From Globisporangium splendens (Eukaryota > Oomycota > Peronosporomycetes > Pythiales > Pythiaceae): a stretch of 64,000 bases of DNA. The position numbers were made by a program, and so were the translations under genes. The notes below the pieces were generated by a model. The model searched no databases. It was not told the DNA's origin and saw only the letters and a list, made by a program, of their open reading frames with translations. Of the stretch, positions 30,642 to 40,295 are shown in pieces (the stretch's first letter is position 1; each line of letters starts with the position of its first letter). The stretch spans positions 434,001-498,000 of the forward strand of contig VFIW01000008.1 in the NCBI GenBank assembly GCA_006386115.1, given 5' to 3'.

Positions 30642-31609
30642 GGTGTGCGCATCTGCGACGCATGGATTCGGATCCAATCGAATCGACTGCTGAGATGGCG
30701 ATCATGATGACCAGATTAGAGGCAGGAATGCGAAACCTCACATGACTCGCTGAAGCGCAAGCTGGAGACTCGGACGGTCACACGGTTGCAGCAGTTCTCA
30801 AGGTCTATGTCGACTGCTTTCTCAGCCAAACCGACGCCATCCCCTTGACTCCAAATGATACTCGCGGCGTTTACCTGTTGTTTTTCGATGGTGGATCACG
30901 CGGCAATCCAGGACCAGGAGGGACTGGATCCATTATCGTGCGTGTCCATAAGGACTCGCACACAGCCAGTTTAATTTGGACCGCCAGCATGGCTTATAGC
31001 AGGAAGGACACGACCAACAACTTTGCCGAGTACTGGGGTCTCATACATGGACTCCGAGAAGCCCAACGCAGTCACTTCGAACCGTTGTACGTGATTGGAG
31101 ACAGTGCACTCATTATCTCCCAACAGCGAATGCATCGGTCCCCTCGACAGCACCGATTGGCACGTTTATACCAGACAAGTCGACGACTCGCGGATTGCAT
31201 CGACATCCGAGGATGGTACCATCACTACCGTGCCTTCAACAAGATGGCGGACTCAGCTGCCAACCTAGTCATGGACATCAGAACCTCAACGCAGGTTCAC
31301 TTCCCAACTCAAAGAGCTGCTTGCAACAATCTCACCCAGGATCTTGACAACGACGTCATGCATTGGCTTATGCAAAGTTCGGAAGACCCAAGGTCATTGG
31401 ACAACACAAGGCAGCCTCACATAGGACCAAGAGAACATGCCATCCTTGTCAAAGATTATTTAGCAGTTAGAAGTGATCTAGTGCAATCCGCGCTATAGAC
31501 ACATTTACACTCCGATATGAAATTCGCAATGAAGATTAGGTAGGAGAATGGATATTGTAGGTCACGACGATGAACCTAAACATACCTCACCTTATATAAA
31601 TAAGGTGTT
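30642..31609 (+). mobile_element. 5'-truncated LINE insertion encoding RNase H, with 8-bp target-site duplication
   Basis: Begins within GTGTGCGCATCTGCGACGC, identical to 24557 onward of the longer copy, and ends in CCTTATATAAATAAGG. CTTCTTGG is present at 30636-30643 and 31610-31617. The RNase H frame 30845-31498 is intact (FFDGGSRGNPGPGGTGS, NNFAEYWGL, VIGDSALI, NKMADSAAN). A CGA-to-TGA change near 30743 stops the upstream frame. Confidence 0.88.
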
Positions 31610-32879
31610 CTTCTTGGCCAACTGTGTGACACACTTCGCGCACGGACTCGCCACTCCTGAGAAAGCTGCGCTGCTCAGCGGCTTTATCAGCGATACGATC
31701 GAAGCCATCGTCCGCGACGAACGCGAGCGAGTGAGGTACGTGCAATTCCTGTGTGAAGACGTGCTCTCGCTGTGCACGAACGTGTTTCTCCACGAGATCA
31801 GAGTCCCAGGCGCGTTCAATCTGGACCGTAGCAAAGTGATTTGGCTGCCTCCACAATGCGGTCTCCTTGGCGACGAGAATGGTGGCAAAGAACCAGAGAC
31901 CGACAGACCACGGAAGCCATTCGCACAGCACACGTCGTTAGCGCAGCGAGCAACTCAGTGGCACCGCGCTGGTGAGCGGTATCACACCAAGTTTTCTCCT
32001 ACGACTGCCACCGTACTGGAAGAGTGTCGGAAAGTGCTGCTTGGACTGATCCTGCGTCTGCAACGAAGTATACACAAGCTTGTCGTGGGCAACTGGAAGA
32101 GAGCGGATGCAAGCAGCGCTTCCTCATTCGACCACAGCCGTTTCGCGAAAGCGTATTGGACGATCGTCCTACGCGATGCACTGTTTGGGATCATTTTCTA
32201 CTCAAGGGAGTACTTTCGCTGGGAAGACAGCAAGACGCAAGCGAGATTTACCGCGTTGCAGATGCTGCTCTACGGCGATCAGATTGGCGCCACCGAGAAA
32301 GCTCGTTTTCCAGCTGGCGACGACAACGTTGTTGAGTTGCTGGCAACTTGTGATACCTCGAATCGAACGCGCAATGCAGCAACGACGACGGCGCCAAGTA
32401 GCAAGAGTGTTGTTTCGTTAAGACTGCATTTCCCCACCCACGACGAAGCGCTTTGGCTGCAGCGAGCGAAACTCCGTGCACGTACGTGGCTCCAGGCGAT
32501 TCAGTGGATCCAGATCACAGGCGACGTGGCCGCTGGCAACGATTTGTATCAGAAATACTCTCGCGTCGACGACTCGCTTCTCCTGTACCGAGCGTTCGCC
32601 ATTGCGCAACTTTCCTCCTCATCGTCGCCTTTCGACACGAAACCGGTGCGAACGATTCCACGAGCCCACGAAAGCCGCGCCAAGTACCACAGAATCGGGA
32701 TCCTGCACAATCGAGCGAGCGCAGTCCGGATTGAGTGGTGCAAGCTTGACAACGAGCTGCTGGGCTGCACAGCAAGTCCAATTTCACACACGATACGCTG
32801 TGGATCCCGCCAGTGCTTCAAAAAGTCGCTCGTCGGGGTCCACAACACGATGCTAAGGCTCATGACGAGGAGCTACTAA

Positions 32880-33230
32880 CGTCGACAAAGCACAAACGCA
32901 ACGAACACAACGGCAACGATGCGACCGAGTCCTCTTTATCGTCCGAAACAATTGACGAATGCATCGAGATGCGCGTGTTCAAAGCCGATCTGACGCATGC
33001 GATCGAGACCAAAGTGCTCACGATCGGGGTCATCGAGGATGACCAGCGACCATCATTCACCGATAAAATGGGTACATAAAATCAAAGAATGTAATCGCCT
33101 ATAAATAGTGTTGACCACATACATTTTGTGCGCCACATAAAGCGTGGGCCACCAATCTCCTTTCAGTGGCCATCATCAACCCAAAAAGGCAAAAAGCACC
33201 AACAAGGGAGCTCTTTATCTCTCAGTGACG
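32880..33230. other. Intergenic region upstream of Trm5, no gene seen
   Basis: 351 bp with a TATA-like CTATAAATAG string at ~33099 and a pyrimidine-rich leader. It is probably the Trm5 promoter. Confidence 0.45.
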
Positions 33231-34554
33231 ATGGCGTCGGGTATGCTGCAACTGGACAAGGCGCTGTTCAAGAAGACGCTGCAGGTCGTGGGCGTGCGCG
33301 TGGAGGCCAAGAAGATCGGCAAGGTGGTCAAGGCGCTGCACGGCCACCTGCTCAACCGGCCGCGGCTGCGCAACGTCGTGCCGGACCCGAGCAACCCGGA
33401 CCCGTACAAGAACTCGAGCAGCAAGCTCGTGCTGCTCAATGAGAAGGTGCAGGACAAGGAGACGCTGCAGCCGCTGGCGCCCGAGCTGATCGCGTTCCTG
33501 CGCGAAGAAAGCCTCGCGTTCGTGGAGCACGCCATCGACCTCGACTACTCGTACTTTCCCGTGGACCAGGTGCTCGCGCAGATCCTGCCGGCGGGCATGG
33601 ACATCCCGTCGTCCTTTGAGAGCGTCGGCCACATCGCACATCTGAATCTGCGCGACTGCCACTTGCCGTACAAGAACATCATCGGCCAGGTGATTTTGGA
33701 CAAGAACCAGCAGATCCGCACGGTCGTGAACAAGATCGAGAGCATCGAGACCAAGTTCCGCACGTTTCCCATGGAGATCATCGCGGGCGACGACGACCTC
33801 GACGTCGAGCTCCACGAGTGCAAGGCCACGTTCAAGTTCAACTATGCAGAGGTGTACTGGAACTCGCGGCTGCAGCAGGAGCATCTGCGCATGATCCGCT
33901 CGTTCACGCCCAAGGATGTGATCTGCGACATGATGTGCGGCATCGGTCCGTTCGCGATCCCACTCGCGCTGCGCGGCAGCAAAGTGTACGCGAACGACCT
34001 GAATCCGCGCAGCTTCCACTATTTATCGGAGAACATCAAGATCAACAAGGTCGAGCACATGGTCGACGCGTACAACCTCGACGGCCGCGAGTTCCTGGCC
34101 AAGCTGCTCGCCGAGAAGAAGCAGTTCACGCAGGTGCTGATGAACCTGCCGGCGATCGCGCTGGAGTTCCTGGATGCGTTCCCGGGGAAATTCGACCACT
34201 GGGAGGGCGAACTGCCGTACGTGCACACGTACTGCTTCTCGAACGCTGAAGATGTCGAGAAGGACGTTCTCGAGGTAATGTGGGAACAGACTAGAAGTTA
34301 CCTAGGCATATTTTGGTGTAGCATTGAGGCTAACTGTTGGTTTGTTGTTTGTGTCATTTGTATAGCGCGCGGAGACGATCCTGGGCGGCAAGTTGAATCC
34401 GGCGACGACTTCCTTCCACCAGGTGCGCGATGTCGCTCCGAAGAAGGTGATGATGTGCATCTCGTTCCAGTTACCCGAGGAAATCGCGTTCAGCACCGAG
34501 CGAAAATCCATGGCACAAGACGCCAAGCGACAGAAGACCGAGGAGACATCCTAG
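33231..34554 (+). CDS. TRM5: tRNA (guanine37-N1)-methyltransferase, Trm5 family
   Basis: Makes m1G37 next to the anticodon, preventing frameshifting. Two exons, 33231-34274 and 34366-34554, joined across a 91 bp GT-AG intron to give 410 residues. Visible parts: N-terminal domain (PDPSNPDPYKNSSSKLVLLN), the conserved HIAHLNLRDCHLPYKNIIGQ and ETKFRTFPMEIIAG blocks, then the Rossmann core with CDMMCGIGPFAIPLA (SAM binding, ~residue 230), NDLNPRSFHYL and MNLPAIALEFLDAF. The exon 2 tail (VRDVAPKKVMMCISFQLPEE) matches the family end. The first ATG of the frame is at 33231. Without the intron the protein would run into unrelated sequence, so the splice is well supported. Confidence 0.92.
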
Positions 34555-34679
34555 ATTTTAGACTCTCACCACCACATTTACGGCAAATAGAGTGGCATTT
34601 CATCTCTTCATTCTACTTACGTTGCTGGTGTAATGCATGGATGTGTAGTGGCTCCCTCGAAAGCTTCTTTCCTATAAGG

Positions 34680-35338
34680 CTAGGTGTTCGGTTGACGCAG
34701 TCTCTTGAGCAAAATGTAGCAGTCGGGTGGCTCAATGCGCTTGTAATAATTGCGGATCGTCTCCGCGATCTCAAAACCAAACTTGTGGTAGAACTGGATC
34801 GCGACCGAGTTGCTGGTCTGGACGTGCAAGTAGATATGATCCACGCCGTCGCGGATAGACTGGCTGATGATGTGTCGCAACAGCAAGCTGCCTAGGTGCG
34901 TCCATGAAATCAGAGAGAGCAAAATGTTAACCACATGAAGCAGCTCTCAGCTCCAGCGCCATCATCACAAGACGAACATACGCACCTATTTGGCACTGGC
35001 GGTAAGCTTCGAGCACGCCGAGTGTCATAATGTACGTGCGCTGCAAAACTGGGTGGGTCTCTAGAGGCTCCAGGCGGCAGCAGATCGCGCCGACGACATT
35101 GGTGCCGACATACGCTGGTATATTTCGAGGCATTGGCACAAGATGAGTTCGTGATAACTAGCGCGGTTGCACATGCATACGAGAAATGCATACCGAGCTT
35201 GGAGTAGTCTCGCGGCATCCGCAAGATATCGCGGTAGAATGCATCGTTGTACCGCACGGGGAAGATCTGCACGTTGAGCTGTCGCAGTTGGCTCACATTG
35301 GACTCGGTGATGGGTCCAAGTTGTACTTTTCCCGGCAT
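34680..35338 (-). CDS. N-alpha-acetyltransferase 50 (NAA50/San) family GNAT
   Basis: Acetylates N-terminal Met residues and takes part in sister-chromatid cohesion in other eukaryotes. Exons 35194-35338, 34986-35114 and 34680-34891 give 161 residues, close to human NAA50 (169). Matching blocks: QLRQLNVQIFPVRYNDAFY, AYVGTNVVGAICCRLEP, RTYIMTLGVLEAYRQ, DHIYLHVQTSNSVAIQFYHK and FGFEIAETIRNYYKRIEP. The acetyl-CoA loop usually reads RRxGIG; here it is RQCQIG, with Gln for the first Gly. The chosen start (MPGKVQLGP, ATG 35336-35338) gives the family length. The frame stays open upstream to an ATG at 35711-35713, adding 125 residues with a long Thr run from an AGT/ACT microsatellite, so a longer form is possible. 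Confidence 0.85.
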
Positions 35339-35560
35339 CTGCTGTTCTTTGCAGTGCCTCGTCTCAAGTTGCTGGTGCTGCTGTTTCTGCTCATGGGCTC
35401 CATTTACGGCGTCCATGAGGAGCAATGGCGTGACCATCGATGGCCGCAGCGACGCCAGCAGCGATGTCTGCGGCACGACTTCGAGCCCTGTGGTTGCGAC
35501 TTGCAACGCATCGCGATGGCCGCTGCTGGTGGCGTTTACAGCAGCACCTACAGCAGCGCC

Positions 35561-35644
35561 AGTAGTAGTAGTAGTAGTAGTAATAGTAGTAGTAGTAGTA
35601 GTAGTAGTAGTAGCAGTAGTAGTAGTAGTAGTAGTAGCAGTAGT
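35561..35644. repeat. (AGT/TAG)n trinucleotide microsatellite
   Basis: About 28 imperfect units. On the minus strand it reads as ACT (Thr) in the possible N-terminal extension of the NAA50-like gene. A triplet expansion would not break that frame. Confidence 0.95.
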
Positions 35645-35921
35645 GGCGGTTGCCGCCATCGTCGCTGCGGCGGCCGACGGCGCGTGCTCGCGCAGCATCT
35701 GCAGCACCACCATCTCTGTCCGAATGCTTTGTGTTGGTCGCACTGCACTTTTTGGAGCTTGTAACGACGCACTCTGTTCTCTGCGGCAGTTATGTGTTCA
35801 GTCACTCATGACGGTTGGTAACGCAAACATCGGATAAATGTTTAATTGCTGATGCAACCAGCTTTCTCTTCTTGAAAGCAAAAGCAACGCGCCAAGCAAC
35901 ACGCAGACGCCAGAGTGAAGG

Positions 35922-36500
35922 ATGGTGCGTGCTGTCACTCTCTCTCTCTCTTGTTGATGCATGCGTCTCTGTGCTTGTGTGCATGCATGCGCGTGTGTAT
36001 TGCGCTGTACTCAGTTGCCCCTTCGTCTCCCTGTCTTTTGGTTGCTGCAGGACGCTGAAACGTTGAAAGCCGTGGCGGGACAAACCGGGACGCTGGTCAT
36101 GGACCTTGAGGGCCAGGTGCTCTCGTCCACAGGCCAGCTGGAGGGCGACGTGGGCGAACAGGCCGCCGAAGCCGTCTTCTCTATCCTTCAGGTAACGCTT
36201 TTGCGTCTTTTTGATACAACAATATTGCGATGAACAGGCTATTGACCACGACACCGTGCTTCCCCCTTTCGCCTGTAGGACTCGAACAGCATCTTGGATG
36301 GCAGCAAAGGCGAAGTCCTCGAGCGCGTGATGAGTAAGTGACCAAGGCAACATACGCATATAGCATTATGAGGAAGATGCGTGCTTAAGGTTGACGCATG
36401 TTGTATGTTGGCAGTCAACTTTCCACGGTTCGTGTATGCCGTGACGCTCCATGGCTCCGAGATCTTTGTCGTCAAGCGCGCGCGAACCGCGCACGACTAA
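35922..36500 (+). CDS. LAMTOR4-like Ragulator subunit (roadblock-like fold)
   Basis: 94 residues after splicing of exons 35922-35924, 36051-36191, 36279-36333 and 36415-36500. The first coding exon would be just the ATG, followed directly by a GT donor (GTGCGTGC). The protein reads GTLVMDLEGQVLSSTGQLEG, EQAAEAVFSILQ, then FVYAVTLHGSEIFVVKR. This parallels human LAMTOR4 ([33 protein letters not shown]) in order and length. Ragulator anchors Rag GTPases and TORC1 signalling on lysosomal membranes. The exon junctions are in frame. The single-codon exon is the weakest point; an alternative upstream start was not found. It converges on the coiled-coil gene with 118 bp between them. Confidence 0.75.
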
Positions 36501-36618
36501 CGTCCATGCTGCTGTAGCATTCAAGAAAGATCGCGGCTTACATAAGGTGAAATAAATGAGTTTTTGTGTCATTATCCTGTTGTTTGTAATGATTGCGCAG
36601 CAGCGCGGCTTCGTCCAT

Positions 36619-37559
36619 CTACTGGTCGTCGAGCGCGAGTTTCTCCTTGAGCAGCTGCTTGTATCTGCGTTCGCGCTCCTCCAGTTCGAGTTGCCGCTGG
36701 CGGCGACGGCGCTCGTCTTTCTCCTGACGGCGTCTTTTCTCGGCGTTCCGCGCCGCAATCAAGTCGAGTTTCCGGTGTGAGTTGGTTTTCTCCAGGTCCA
36801 GCAGCGCCTTCAGCCGCTTCTCTTCGTCGATGATCGCGCGCTTCTCGCGTCGCAGTAGCTCGAGATCCGAGGTCTCGGTGAATGCCTCGAGGATCACCTC
36901 GTTCTTGGCGTGGCGCGTGCGCTTCTCGATCTCCTTGGCGCGTCGCGCGTTCTCGCTCATGCGCAGTCGATGCTCCTCATCATGGTGCTCGCTGTCGGCG
37001 ATCAGGTTGACTTGGAACGGCGACTTGGCGGTCTTCTGCTGCCGCTTCTCGATCTGCTGCCGGCGGTTGCGGATTTTGTTGAGCATCTTAGTGCGCTCCT
37101 CCTGCTCCAGTGCGAGCTTGATCTGGTCCCGCTCGAGGTACTTCTTGGATGTGATCTCGGTCGATTCTGAGTACGACATCGGGCTGCCGTCATTGTACGA
37201 CGTGGAGCGTCTAAATAAAGCAAGGGTACACGTCAGTCTGCATGCCCATATGGAGAGATGACGAACTCAAGATGCCTGATCACAAGACCTTAGGTATGGG
37301 CTGTTGTCGTCGTCATCACCGCCGTTGCTGTATCCCTCGTCATCTTCGTCTTCTTCATCGCTGATGCCGTAACCCTCGGTCTCCTGCTGGTACTCGGCGT
37401 CTTCCAGGCTCAGCGCACGCGCAAATCGCTCACCTGTGGCGTCATATGAGAGTCCAGATGGTCACGCTCACTCCATGATGCATGATCGTGCAAGGCAAGA
37501 TTGGAACACATGACGGCATGTTAGGAAGACGCACCGAGTTGATCTTGAAGCGCTGGCAT
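36619..37559 (-). CDS. Unknown coiled-coil protein, divergent from Kintoun
   Basis: 253 residues from exons 37535-37559, 37289-37433 and 36619-37210, all GT-AG and in frame. The first exon encodes MPALQDQLG, the second an acidic Tyr/Glu/Asp-rich segment (YGISDEEDEDDEGYSNGG). The rest is one long charged helix rich in Glu, Arg, Lys and Leu (REKRAIIDEEKRLKALLDLE, EKRRRQEKDERRRRQRQLEL) with heptad-like spacing, and it contains a less charged QVNLIADSEHH turn. I do not recognise the family. It shares a 374 bp intergenic region with the dynein assembly factor DNAAF2. A ciliary or basal-body role is possible but is inference from position and coiled-coil character only. Confidence 0.75.
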
Positions 37560-37933
37560 GATTTTCTCTTTCGCTTGTGCAGATTTTTTGGTCAAGTGCC
37601 GCCCAGCGCTGTTATCTTATGCGACGGACACCCGCGTGTGCTTCGTGCTTGTGGACGCTTCTTCAACACTGACTGCCATTCCCACTCAGCAGCTGAGACA
37701 GCGTCATATTCATTCATAGCACACACACATGGCTCCATTTTCATAAGACCAGATCGTCACTAAGTGCAGCATCCACTAATATAGCGTACAAATGAGTCTT
37801 AATCTAGGCATCCCGTCCTAGACACAGGCAACATTGGCGCACATGAGGTGGCCCACATGAAGAGACGTCTTTTCGATGGAATTGGTGCTGGCGCTCTCAA
37901 TGGTGCCATTTCAAATAGAGCAAAGTGGCGAAG
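37560..37933. promoter_or_regulatory. Shared upstream region of the coiled-coil gene and DNAAF2
   Basis: 374 bp between divergent start codons; presumed bidirectional promoter. No strong motif is recognised by eye. Confidence 0.35.
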
Positions 37934-40156
37934 ATGGTGGTGTCTCCAGCGACGAAGACACCGCCGCAGCAGCAAGCACGCTCCAGTGCGGATAACAGTG
38001 GGTCATCACCGCCAAAGCCGACGCCGTCGGAGGTCGAGTTTACGCGGCTGTTCGACGAGGCCATGAAGCGCACGAACGCGCGCTCTTCCTCCAATGGCGA
38101 TGGCAATTCATCCTCATCGCCGGAACTGCGCATGAGCGCCGACGAGCAGAAGAAGTTCCTGTCGGGGATGCAGAACCCGGAGTTCCGCTCGCTCTTGAGC
38201 GAGTACATGACTGAGATCTCGGACCCGGCGAACCGCACCAAGACGGAGCAGTACCTGTCGCAACTGAAGCGCGATCAGAAGGTGCCCGAGGACAAGCTGC
38301 TCGTGCGGCCAAGTCCAGGCTTCGTCGTCAAGGCGAAGTGGCAGCAGGAGCCCAAGGAGAACGAGCAAAAGCTCTTTGTGAACGTATGCAGCAGCGACAA
38401 GATCCAGCTCCCGTCCAGCACGCCGGTGATGGCAGGAGCGCGTGGTACATCGTGGCATTTGCCGTACTCGGTGGGACCAGAGCGTCTGGAAAAGGACAAT
38501 AGCGGTGCGATGGTGGCCACGTTCGACGTGTGCTTCCACCCGACGACCGTCAGATTCGCGACAACGCAGCGCCCTTACCGTGACATGGTGGTCAAAACCT
38601 GTTTGGACGCGATCGAGACGCTGCTGAGGGAGTCACGCAAGAAACCGCAGGCAGTGGTGAATCGAGCGTACCATGTACTCAAGGGCGTCAAGTACAAGTC
38701 TGGCGATCCAGTGACCATGTGTCTACAAAAATCTGTGGCTGAAAACGATGGAAAAAAGACTGCGAAGCCACAGAAAGATACCGAACAGACAACAAAGAAG
38801 AGCGAGGCGGCAAACAGCAACAAGAGCAAAGTAAGCGCAGCCTCAGATGTCAAGGAGGCAAAGGAGAAGCCGATCGATGTGGTTGTCGATAAGCGAAGCA
38901 ATGGCGCGTCGTCATTAACGAAATCGGCAATGGAGGCGAATGCAAACACAACGTCGAACGCGGAGCCGCTGCTCAAGGAAGTATCGTCGGCAAAGACCGT
39001 CACGAACAGCTCCAAGCCAAAGCAGCCGGTTACTCCAGCATTGCAGAAGATCGCGTTCCAGTTGATCTATCGTGGTAAATTTGAGCTCTTGCGCCATATG
39101 CAAGCCGAGCATGAGAACATTGTGCCCGTGGAACGCAATCGCCCAAAGGAATTGGTCGTGGAGATGGAGTTTCCCACGCACTCCAGCGCTGCAGGAATGG
39201 ATTTAGACGTCAGCGAGCGCGCGCTGAAGCTCAATACCAAGGGCTACGAACCGCTCGAGATCACGCTCCCGTTCCCAGTGTTTGAAGTAAAGGGTAGCGC
39301 GAAATTCGACAAAAAGTCGCGCAAACTGGTCGTGACGCTGCCGGTGCAACCACCTCCTGAGCCAAAGCCGGAATCGGTGAGTCTGGTTGTCGAGGAAGAA
39401 GATGAAGACGAAGAGAACGAGGCAAATGAGGGCGACGATGTGCAGCTAAAGGATGACAACGTAGCCAGCCAAGTAACCCCAGAGAAGCTGACACAGCCTG
39501 CCAACCCTCCAGTCAAGCCGAAGAGCGAGGAAGACAAGCTTGCCATGCTCCGTGAGATAGCGGTGATGGTGCAACATGATCCGCATTACCTACCACGCGA
39601 GGGCAAAACTGCGACGACCAACAACCAAGTTGAGGACTCATTTGACGATCTCCCTCCGCTTGAAAGCTGCAGCGAAGACGAGGAAGACAACAAACAGGGA
39701 GAACAAGAAGACGAGGAGGATGACCTCGTGCTTATGGAAGCGCCAGCGTTGCCCAAGGATATCAACAACGAGGATGCTGAGGTCGTCATACCTCCAGCAA
39801 CTACTCCTGGGAAAACTCCACCGTACACGACTAAGGAAACACCATCGTGTATCTCATTGATCATTGAGATCGCCGCCATCGATGCATCCAGTGTCAAACT
39901 CACGTTTCCATCTTCACGAGCAGTTCGTGTCCGCTTTTCAGCTGCTACGGAGCGATATGAGCTCAAAGATGATGCGTTGGCACACGATTGCGATGCGTCG
40001 AAGGCCGAATTCGATGTCGCGAGTGAGAACATGGTGATCATTCTAAGGAAGCAGGAGGCAAACACAGCGAAAGTGTCAAGCAGTGTAACGTCGTCATTGC
40101 CGTCCATTGCGCCTGTCGTTCGCTTCCAGAACCAGTTGCTCTACGAATTGGATTAA
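37934..40156 (+). CDS. Kintoun/DNAAF2-like PIH1-domain dynein assembly factor
   Basis: 740 residues, no intron; the first ATG of the frame is at 37934. It pre-assembles axonemal dynein arms in the cytoplasm with HSP90/HSP70, as known for Kintoun/PF13. The N-terminal PIH1 domain spans ~residues 55-270, with LVRPSPGFVVKAKW, KLFVNVCSSDKIQ, HLPYSVGPERLEKDN, FDVCFHPTTVRFA and the helix MVVKTCLDAIETLL. After a Lys/Ser-rich linker, a second folded part at ~375-480 (KELVVEMEFPTHSSAAGMDL, ALKLNTKGYEPLEITLPFPV) is the CS/p23-like domain. Acidic runs follow, then a final beta-rich segment (ISLIIEIAAIDASSVKLTF). It implies a flagellated zoospore stage. It converges on WDR75 with 139 bp between stops. Confidence 0.88.
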   Translation: MVVSPATKTPPQQQARSSADNSGSSPPKPTPSEVEFTRLFDEAMKRTNARSSSNGDGNSSSSPELRMSADEQKKFLSGMQNPEFRSLLSEYMTEISDPANRTKTEQYLSQLKRDQKVPEDKLLVRPSPGFVVKAKWQQEPKENEQKLFVNVCSSDKIQLPSSTPVMAGARGTSWHLPYSVGPERLEKDNSGAMVATFDVCFHPTTVRFATTQRPYRDMVVKTCLDAIETLLRESRKKPQAVVNRAYHVLKGVKYKSGDPVTMCLQKSVAENDGKKTAKPQKDTEQTTKKSEAANSNKSKVSAASDVKEAKEKPIDVVVDKRSNGASSLTKSAMEANANTTSNAEPLLKEVSSAKTVTNSSKPKQPVTPALQKIAFQLIYRGKFELLRHMQAEHENIVPVERNRPKELVVEMEFPTHSSAAGMDLDVSERALKLNTKGYEPLEITLPFPVFEVKGSAKFDKKSRKLVVTLPVQPPPEPKPESVSLVVEEEDEDEENEANEGDDVQLKDDNVASQVTPEKLTQPANPPVKPKSEEDKLAMLREIAVMVQHDPHYLPREGKTATTNNQVEDSFDDLPPLESCSEDEEDNKQGEQEDEEDDLVLMEAPALPKDINNEDAEVVIPPATTPGKTPPYTTKETPSCISLIIEIAAIDASSVKLTFPSSRAVRVRFSAATERYELKDDALAHDCDASKAEFDVASENMVIILRKQEANTAKVSSSVTSSLPSIAPVVRFQNQLLYELD

Positions 40157-40295
40157 CTCAAAAGCGAAAAGGCTTCGGTTCATACCATGTAAAATCTATT
40201 TTGTATACCTCTCAACTCATCTCCAATGTACAGACCCACCAGTCGTCTTGTGCCTATGCGCCTAGTGCTGTCGCCGTTGTCGTCTGTCTCTCTGT

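Larger units (their letters stand above)
29369..32879 (+). pseudogene. EEP-fold (CCR4-like) protein with FN3-like segment, interrupted by two LINE insertions
   Basis: Exons 29369-29706, 29773-29812 and 29883 onward join in frame. They encode an endonuclease/exonuclease/phosphatase fold: VSIVTYNMLSQM, DADIMCLQEVDDYDDWW, and a region matching the family's 'GDFN' site but reading AGTFNALPSSDVY. LINE pieces interrupt it at 30336-30421 and 30642-31609, each flanked by a target-site duplication (14 and 8 bp). In both cases the left and right duplication copies lie in the same codon phase. The middle part (REPTPTSITAAW..ILEYKVAV) looks like a fibronectin III strand pair. The ~420 residues from 31617 to 32879 are not recognised. 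As it stands the first insertion stops translation at the TAA 30336-30338. An alternative is that the part after 31617 is a different gene fused by recombination. Confidence 0.65.

Noticed and set aside
34275..34895. Read-through form of Trm5 beyond the intron donor
   Set aside because: The sequence after the GT donor shows no Trm5 similarity, whereas exon 2 supplies the expected family C-terminus.
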